Shown: positions 18,904 to 28,700 of the stretch, piece by piece
Numbering within the stretch: the first letter of the stretch is position 1
Layout: each line of letters starts with the position of its first letter
Source of the DNA: a virus
Reading direction: 5' to 3' (one strand)
IMG/VR virus record: IMGVR_UViG_3300032820_000024
Coordinates: 1-42,803 of that record
DNA length: 42,803 nt
Program-made: the position numbers and the translations under genes
The notes under the pieces: generated by a model
Database searches by the model: none
Seen by the model: only the letters and a program-made list of their open reading frames with translations
Told to the model about the DNA's origin: nothing

Positions 18904-19722
18904 CTATGTTACCTTATTTAATAAAGATGATACATATGTAAAAACCAATGAATCACCCGCTAGCCAATCTATTCCTTCTTCTGTCTGATCTGTTAAATCA
19001 CCCGAATCTATTAAAATATTTGTAGATGAGAACAATTTAAAATCCGTTGGAGTTAAGGGTAAATCATCAACACCCACTTCACAACTTATATTATTTATGT
19101 TACTTTGTAGTGCAGTCGTTACACTTATTCCCACAGTAGTAGTTTCTGTTCTTGTACCAAGTACAACTGGAGAGCCCGAACCCTCATCATTATAAAATAT
19201 AAATTTATTAGGAGTAATATCTGTCTGAGATGCGTTAGAATTAAATTTCCCTAATAAATTAGCAGGAGGCAATACATCACCCGTACCCGTTGATGGAGTA
19301 AATGTATATGTAAATGACTGTAAAAAATCATTATAATCATAATCAACTGAACCAGATTCCGATATAGTTTCCGTTGCAATATGTGTCCAATTAGTATGTG
19401 TTGTACCACTTGACACACTCACACCATAATAACTTGTATAACTAGCATTTAACAGACCCCATAATTTCATTTCATCAATAAATCCATCTGTCAGAGTTGC
19501 AGTTTGACCAAAATAATATTTAGGTTCATTAGGAGTACCACCATGAGTATATGTAAATACAAGTGCAGCAGATGGATTATCCAAAGTTATATCACAAGTT
19601 ATCTCAGAACTTTGAGTACCTTTATCTGTAAATAACTGAAACTTAGCCTGAAACATATGGTAAGTAGAACCATGTATAATAGATTCTCTGATTAAATTTG
19701 CGAAATCCTTTGATATTGCCAT
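18904..19722 (-). CDS. unrecognised structural protein, 272 aa
   Basis: This 272-aa protein is Thr/Ser/Asp/Tyr-rich and beta-looking with a helical N-terminus (MAISKDFANLIRESII). It shares the PN(R/K)xIFY motif with the 605-aa protein downstream and carries a C-terminal DWLAGDSLVFTY segment like the WxxGDxF modules elsewhere in this cluster. The ATG at 19722 has AAGG upstream and lies just after a perfect late promoter, so it is probably the first gene of its own late transcript. No named family is recognised. It is likely a virion protein of the fibre/baseplate periphery. Confidence 0.6.
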   Translation of the reverse strand: MAISKDFANLIRESIIHGSTYHMFQAKFQLFTDKGTQSSEITCDITLDNPSAALVFTYTHGGTPNEPKYYFGQTATLTDGFIDEMKLWGLLNASYTSYYGVSVSSGTTHTNWTHIATETISESGSVDYDYNDFLQSFTYTFTPSTGTGDVLPPANLLGKFNSNASQTDITPNKFIFYNDEGSGSPVVLGTRTETTTVGISVTTALQSNINNISCEVGVDDLPLTPTDFKLFSSTNILIDSGDLTDQTEEGIDWLAGDSLVFTYVSSLLNKVT

Positions 19723-19743
19723 TCAAATTTCCTTTTCTGTTTA

Positions 19744-19751
19744 TATTTATA
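19744..19751 (-). promoter_or_regulatory. T4-type late promoter TATAAATA
   Basis: This is an exact match to the T4 late promoter in the 34-base gap between the giant gene and the 272-aa gene. With the usual spacing (last A at -6) transcription would start at 19738, giving a 16-nt leader containing AAAGGA before the ATG at 19722. The gene-end position and normal leader make this one of the two best promoter calls in the window. Confidence 0.65.
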
Positions 19752-19756
19752 ATACA

Positions 19757-22700
19757 TCAATACCAGTAAAAAACTCCACTCCCTGTAATGGTACCGCTTG
19801 AATACACTGCACCCTGCATCTTAATCGTCCAAGGTCTACTATACGAAATAGCAGATGGGCCTTGAATACCTCCTGTACCCGGCGCGTTAATAACAGCCCA
19901 CGCGTAATCGCCCGCATTTCCTACAGAAGCAGAAATAGGACTTCCTAGTCCAGTCCATACTGCAGTACCCCATTCCACCGTCCAAACATCATGATTCAAC
20001 GCCAATCCACCTACACCAATAGTTTGTGAATATCCTACACTAAATATCCCATATTCAGTACCGGCGCCAATTGGGTTGTTCTGGAGATAACGGTAATTGG
20101 TGTCAAAACCTGTAAGTACGGCGTAAAGTTTCGGTGGCCCAGGATAAGGTTCCCTAGCCAACCATCCTGCAGGTTTCCAAGCAGCTTCTATTGAAGTAGT
20201 ATTCTCATGTTTATTAGATTGTCTGTAAGACTTTGAAATTTTTACAAGTTCGTATACTGCAGCAGTTGGAGATCCAGTTCTGGTAGCATGAACTGCACCA
20301 CTAGCTATAGAAGTAGAAAGTACGTTAGTTCTAGGCCAAGCAGTAAATGAAGTTACATCCCAACCGGCCTCACCAGTAAATGAAAAGGCCAGAGAAGCAG
20401 TACTAGTTGTCCAATGATTCCCTGTGCTTCCATTCCATACCGCCAAAGTTGGTGGATTTATATCAGGCGGGGGATCAGTATCAACTGTACAAGTAACCGT
20501 ACTTGAAGAATTACTTGCATTATCTACTACTTTCCAAGTAAAAGTAGCTTCTCCATAATGGCCAACGCCAGGAGAATAAGTTGTAACTCCAGCGTTACTA
20601 GGAGTAGATACCGAACCAGCGGTAGGGCCTGATACAATAGTCCAAGTATGAACTTCGCCCGGATCAAGATCACTAGAATCAAGAGTAATAGCCAGCCCCT
20701 CACCATATCCTGTAGTAAGAGATTGAGCTGTAGCAATTGGAGTCCTATTCCCTACTGTACCAGTTGCGTAATTTGATGCAGTATTACCAAGGTTATCATA
20801 AGCAGTAACAATACTACCACCTATTGTAGCTCCAAAATCGTCATTCTCATCTACTGTAAGAGTAGAAACTTTATTTGTAGGTACTGCATGAGAATAATTA
20901 CCATCAACATCACCAGCAGTAAGTGTAGCAGTATAAGTACTACCTCTATACACTGTACCCCAATCGTGAGTACTGACGTTCGGATCATCCTCTACTGGAT
21001 CTACAGTAATATTCACAGTTCTTACTGAACTTTGTCTACTTCCCGTACTAACAGCTGACTTTACATAATACGAAAACCATGTATTTGTATGACTATTTGC
21101 ATACGGTTCAAATGTCAACTGCTTTTTGTCACCCGAAACTACAAACGTTCCGTATCCACCATGATTAGTCATATAACCATCTAAAGCTGCATCTTCCGAA
21201 TCTGGATCATTACCAGACAAATTAACTGTTTCGCTACTATCTTCATCCACAGAAAAATCATTAAGATTAGCAGTAGGATTGTCTGCTACAGGATCAACAG
21301 TTATATTTACTGTTGCAACATTACTATCTAAATTACCATCATTAACTTTATAAGTAAAAGAATCAGCTCCATTATAATCAAGAGTTGGTGTATATGTTAT
21401 GTTTTTAGTATTCGTGATATTACCAACAGAACCATGAGAAGGATCTGTTACTTTATGATAAGATACAGTAGATCCTTCCACTGGATCTGATCCATCCAAT
21501 ACAATAACTTTAGCTACATCTTCATTTGTACTAACTGTAACATCTTCTGCGACTGGAGCATCATTATCTGCGGTCACAGTAATAGAAACGGTAGCTGCAG
21601 TTGATACATTACCTGTTGTATCTTTAACCTTAAAAGTAAAAGAATCAGCTCCAAAATAATCAGCTACTGGTGTATATTTCACACCTCCAGCTCCAGTAAA
21701 ATCAGATAAACCTCCATGTAAAGGTGTAGAATGATCTTGAAAAGTAACTGAAGAACTTTCGACATCACTGCCTGTTAATGTTATATTTACAAAACTATCT
21801 TCAGCTACCGTTACAGCCTGTGCATCAGCAACTGGTGTATCATCCACCGCAGTTACAGTATATTTCATATATTTGTAAATAGTATCTCCACCAGAAACTG
21901 CTTTAATTCGTCCAATGTCAGCACTAGTAGAATTGAAATTAGCATTTGGTGTATAAGTCCATTGTCCAGTACCATTACCCACTAAAGTACCATTTGGTGG
22001 CTGAGCCACTATAGAATAGACAATACTTGTTCCATCAGGATCTGCGGCTCCCCTCTGAATTACATCACTTCCGTCTTCTTGTATAGTAACAGTATAATCG
22101 CCTGCTGTTAGCCATGCAACAGTATCTGCTACAGGATTAATTTGAATATATCCATTTGCGGCAGCCTCTAAACCACCCGCATCAGTAACTTTCCACCCAA
22201 AACTAATATTATCATTATTATCGGCAGCACCTTGATACTTCCAATGATTACTGTAGGCATTGCCCTGTTGAGCCCATATACTATAATGAGCTGGATTAGA
22301 AGTAATAGCATATGTCAAATTTGAAGTTTCCACGTCCGAAGCAATTAAATAAACATCTATTGTTTGATCTTCATCAACTGACGCTAAATAATTTCCACCC
22401 GACATCCCATACGTGGATGCTGTTGGAGTATCGTTGACTGAAGCCATAGTATAACTAAGAGTTTTAACTACAGAATTTACGCCATCTGAAACTTTATATG
22501 TCCAAGAATCAGTACCGTAATAATTTAAAGTTGGAATATAAGTAGCTATATGAGTATTAGCATCTATACTAGCAGTTCCATGATCAGGATCAGTCTCTTT
22601 AGTTACTGTCAATTCAGCATCAGTACTTTCTTCATCAGCTATTAAACTATCCAAATCAAATGTATGTGTTTGATCTTCAGTAAGAGTACTACCTGCAATA

Positions 22701-25700
22701 GGAAAAGATGCATCCTGTGCAGTAGGTGTTTCATTAACAGAGTCAAGATTAACTGTAATAGTTTTTACTAGTTTACTACTACCTTCTGCAAAAACTTTAC
22801 AAGTACCATACCAAGATCCATCAGAATTAGGTACAGCACTAATACTAAATGATCCACTTGCAGGAGCTGATGGATGAGTCAAAGTTGGATGTCCGTTCGC
22901 AGTTCCACCTCCAGCTCCAGCAAATCTAGTAAGTTGCTCTTCGATACCATATGTAATAGTATTGTCCGCATCAGTAGCAGTGATAGAAATAGAAGCCCCA
23001 GAATTTTCATTTCCCGAAACAGTATCACTAGATGGATAAGATTCCCATACTGTTGGATCTTCTACAGATGTACCGTTGAAATTAATTCTTGACTGATTCG
23101 ATTGAACGTCATTAATATCCGTAAAACTCCAATCCACATAAGTATTTGCATAATCATTATCAATATTTCTATTAAATGTCCAGTACAAACTTTTTCCTAA
23201 AGTTGCGTCTGGAATAGTCAAGGTAGAAGCTCCCCAATTAGAAGCATATGCATGTATTGTAACACTCTTAACATAATCACCATAAGGCCAATCAGGATCA
23301 TCCCCAGCTGCATTGAATGATATAGCAGTATCTTCAGTATAAGCCACAATCTGATCATCAGTAGTAGGAACATCAGCAGTTGCAGCGACAACAATAGTAA
23401 TAGTTTTATTTGCAGAATATCTATCATCTCCCGGCACTAATGGATCATCAACAGAACCATCTCCACTATCCAAAGCTCTATACGTTAATGTTTCCGTGCC
23501 ACTCCAATTTGCAGTGGCCGGTTGCCAATCAAATTTTTGGGAATAACTAGAATGAGTACCGCCATACCAAAGTGTCACATAACTTGAAGCTACCGTTGCT
23601 GAACTCCACTCATTATAAGTAGTACCATCTGGTTTAAGTCTCCGTATTTTAGATCCTGTAGGTATAGAGACAACTTGATACCAAAGATTATCATTTGTAT
23701 CTACATCCGATCCTCTATTAACTAGAGAAACAGAGAACCAATCATACTGATTTGAACCAGATTCATTATAGTTAGTAGTACCTGTCGTAGCATTACTAAG
23801 AGTAAAATCAGTTGCAACTGGTGCATCATTGACACCAGTAATAGTAATAGTAACAGTAGCTATTGAACTATCACTCGTTCCATCATTAACCTTATATGTA
23901 AAAGTATCAGTTGCAGTTTCTCTCTCAGTAGTTGGCTGGCCACCAGACCATCCCCCACCAACATATCCTAATGACTGAATACTAGGAGTATAGGTTACAC
24001 TTGAAGATGTAGTACCATAATTAGAAAGAGCTCCCTTAGTTGGCATATCAGTAATGTGATAGGTTAAAGTATTTCCTTCAACATCAGTTCCAACAAGAGT
24101 AATAGCAATACTCGCATCTTCCATTACAGCTATATTAGGTAGATTAGCAGCTTCAGGTGGATCATCAACTGGATTAACAGTAATAGTAACTGCTTGACAA
24201 TATTGTGCGCCAGCAACATCAGGATCAGGATCAGTATTAGTAGCTGTAGCTATACATAAATGAACTATTGCAGTACCGTTCCAATCTGGATTCCATGTTA
24301 TAGTATAAATAGGGCCATTATTAGTTACCGTACCTACAACATTCCATGAACCTGCTTGGCCAGGATTAGTCGCATCAACCACTATACCACCACTACCATA
24401 TCCAGCCCATTGCGATGTAGTTGGATTATCGACATCTGATCCACTATATGCAAACGTCCATACCTCATCCTCATTCACTGTTGCTGTAGTTGCTGAAGTA
24501 AATCCAGAACCAGCCTGTTCCCAATCATTACTCCATGCAAATGAATCATCTATGGGATTAACCGTAATAGATGCCGTTGCGTTTCCAGACCATGTAGCAT
24601 CCGTATCCTTAACCCTCCAAGTAAAACTAGCAGCACCATAATAATTAGGAGTTGGAGTGTATACAGTAGTTGTAGACATAGAACCAGAAGTAACTGATAA
24701 TGATCCATTTAAAGTAGTAGTACTTACTATCTCCCAACTATATAAATCATTATCAGGATCACTAGATCTAGCAGGAAGATCAAAATCAATAGTATATGTA
24801 CTATCTTCATTTAGTGAAAAAGAAAAATTATTAGCTACGGGTGGATCAGGCTGTGCAGCAACATTAATAGCTACCGTTGCAATATTACTATCTATTGTTC
24901 CATCGTTAGCCTTCCAAGTAAATGATGTACTACCATTATAATCCGCAGTAGGGGTAAAAGTAATAAGATTCTGATTACCGATAAGAGTACCATTTCCCAA
25001 TGCATAATTGTCAGATGTTCTTTTCAATGCACCATTTGCAGGTGCAGCAACAATTATATAATCTAAAGCATCACCATCAACATCTGTAGCCACTAATGTT
25101 ATATTAACTGCACTATCTTCATCAACAGTTACAACACTAGGGCCACCCTGAGACTGAGCAATAGGTGCATCATTAACTGGAGTAACTGTTATAGTGATAA
25201 CTCCTGTATTACTATTTAAAGATCCATCATTAGCTACAAAGGTAACGCTATCAGTTCCATGAAAATCTGGATCAGGAGTATATTCAATTTCCTTGTCGTC
25301 TACTAAATGAGCAGTAGTTAATGTACCATGACTAGGCTGACCATTAATCGTATATGTAAGAGTACTGTCATCGGTATCAACATCAGAAGCATACGTAGTA
25401 AGAGTAATAACGTTATCTGTACTATCTTCTGCCACAGTAACACCTTGGGCTGATGCAACTGGAGGATCATTAACTGGTATTATATTAATAGTAACTAATG
25501 CAGGATTAGTACTATAATATTGATTACCTGTCGTAGATTCTCGTGCTCTGAAGTTGAAAGTATCCGTATGATTTTCGGAATCATCGTGTTTATACCACAC
25601 TGGATTAGCCATCAATTGATATGCAGAATATGCATTTGTACCATTAGTTGCAGCTGTTTCTGAAGGATGCAATGATCCGTGTTGAGGAAGTACATCATGA

Positions 25701-28700
25701 AGATAAAATGTTAAAGGATTATTTTCTACATCTGTACCTGCCAAAGTTATTGACTTAACACCACCTTCTGAAGGTCTGTCACCCCCTAAAATTGTTTGTG
25801 GAGTTGCAATAGGCGGATCATTTATATCGTGAACCGCTAAAGTAATTGTAGCAACAACACTATCATTTGTTCCATCATTAACCTTGAACTTGATACTATC
25901 TGCACCATGATAATTCAAATCAGGTGTATATGTGATTATGCCATTATTAACAAAGGAAGCATTTGGTGTTAAACTTCCGTGTTCTGGATAATCAACACTA
26001 TTTTCTTCATCCACAATAATAAAAGTTATAGGACTATCCTCACCTTGTTTGTTAGGATGATCATGGCCTGTTAATGTTATTGGAAGTGCTACATCCTCAT
26101 TCGTACCCAAAGATTGAGATTCAGCAATAGGATGATCATTCACCGAAATAACATTAATAGTTACATTAGGAGTAGTTACGGTATTGACACCTGTGGCACC
26201 AGGAGTACCATCCGATGCTGACATTGTAAATGTGCCTGGGTTTCCAAAATAATCAGCAGGAGGAGTATATTTGTGAGTACCATTCCCGACCTCAGAACCA
26301 GTTGTTACAGCCACAACACCCGTGGTTGGCTGTGTGAAGGTATAAACTATAGGAGTACTTTCCGCATCAGTCGCCGTAAAAGTAAAGTAAGAAATAGTAT
26401 CTTCATAAAGTTCCAAAGCAGTAGGTGCTGCGGTAATAACTGGATCTGAATTAACACCTTGGATAGAAATATTAACCGTAACTTCATCAGACCATGCAGA
26501 TCCAATAGCTTGATCACGAACTCTCCATTTAAAAGAATCTGTCTGTGTCACACTGGAATCCGCCAATTGATGATTAATATCATCCCATTCATACACTGCT
26601 GTTGGCATATTAGCATCATTCCAACCTAACCCTGAAGGATTCCATGTCTTAGTATAGCTAGGGTTAGGAGCATCCGTAATTTCATATTCAAATTTAACAA
26701 TATCAAAAGCAGTAGAATCTGGATCAACAATATAATCAGCAAAGAGGAAAGTAAAACCAACTACTTCAGTACAAGCTATATTTATAGGACTAGCAGTAAA
26801 TGTAGGCATATCATCCAAAGGAAGAATAGTAACCGTACATACCTCAGTAATCTCAGGATTAGTAGAGTTTGTAGCTCTATAGGTAAAAGTGTCTGTGGTA
26901 CTTTGTGTATATTCTACATCATTAAGAGTGTATGTAATTCTCCAAGTCTCTGTTCCAGAAACAGGAGCAATAGTTGCCACACCCTTCGAGCCTTGAGTCT
27001 TTATACTATAAACAGGATCTTGACCAGTTAAAATATTACTACCAAGTACATCTGGATCAATTGCTTGTATATCTATTGTATTATAAGTAGCAGGTGCACC
27101 CGTTTGCTGTTCTTGAACTGACATTGTTGTGGGATGGGCAATCCACTCCATAGGATCATCAAACGGAGTTATTTGAAAACTGATTGTTTTCTGAGCAGAA
27201 ATTCTTCTGTTAGCAAGACCACCCGCTGTAGAAGTATCTGTATTTCCATTTGGATCTAAAAATGTTCCATCCCAGAGAAGATAAGTAGCAGAAGTAGAAA
27301 GTGTATTGTGTGGATAAGGAGTAAACGAATACTGAAAAACACCAGGCAAATTCCAATCTCCACCTGTCAGACCGATTGTTCCTCTGTTAGCAGGAGGCTC
27401 TGTAGTCCAGTATACTCTTAGATTTGATTCTTCGCCTGGGTCTACATCAACATGAGGTACAGTAAAATTAACAGAACCATCTTCGACTACAACAACTGTC
27501 AAATCATCTGCAACAGGAGCATCAGGAGTATTGAGTACATTAACCGTAACCGATGCTGCAGCTGAATTTAATGCACCATCATTTACAATATATGTAAAGG
27601 TATCTGTACCTACATAATTACTTTTGGATAGATAATTAACAAAACTACTCGCTGGATAATTTATACAACCACCAGATAATATACCTGCATTAGGCCCTGA
27701 AGGATGAGTATCTATAGAATAACTATAAGTTCCAGTTTCATTATATGCATCACTAAACGATAAATCAATCTGTGTAAGTTGATCTTCATTAACATTCGGA
27801 CTTAGAGCAATTGCTGTTGGAGCATCATTGACATTATTAAACAAATAACTACACTCAACAATACTAGACTTAGCATCAGCTAATAAAGAACCATTTAACG
27901 TTCTGTTTATATCAACTACTCGATATTTCCATGTTCCTGTTCCAAAATAATCAGTATCATCAGCATGTATTTCCACAACAGGAGAAGTTAAAAGAGCAGA
28001 ACCTTCTCCTACCGCCAATATATTTTCGTCCGTTGTATTAGTAAAATGTCCTACAACTGTTCCATTTTCAGTAGGATTCTGCATCAACTGATACCGTAAA
28101 TCATAAGCACCTGCAAATTCATTAGATGTTCCGACCATAGTATACGCAATATAACCACCCTCATCAGATACACCCCCTGTCAAAACAGTAGCCTGAGGTG
28201 AATCATACACAGAATCAACTTGAATTTGTATTTCTTTTTGTTCCGACCAAATAGAATTTGTTAATTCTCTAGCTTTATAATAAAATTTATCCGATCCATG
28301 CCAATGTGGATTAGGAGTATATTTATAACTTAAAGTGTTAGTAGAAAGAACAACAGTACCATATTCGGGAAACGACGCTCCCTGTATCGCACACATTATA
28401 GTATCCCCGTTTAAATCCTGTCCATTAGCATTTAAACCATCTATCAAAAATTCTTGATAACCAGTATCACTATCTTCATTTATCTGCTGTGAAAAATCAT
28501 TATTAACTTGAGGCGGAGTGTTTTTAACCCTCAACGTAAATTGTGAAGAAACATAACTAACAGTAGGATCAACACCCATTAATTTCACCGTAAAGGTAAA
28601 TACATCATCATCAAAATCTACAGGAGTATCAGCTAAAGGTTGATATGTAAAATATGGGCCAGTCTTTACTGGTGAAGTTTCCTGTGATGCCATATAATTC

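Noticed and set aside
28320-28327. Minus-strand TATAAATA inside the giant gene
   Set aside because: It lies within a conserved YKYTP-type coding motif and far from any gene start; exact matches of this 8-mer are expected by chance in DNA this AT-rich.
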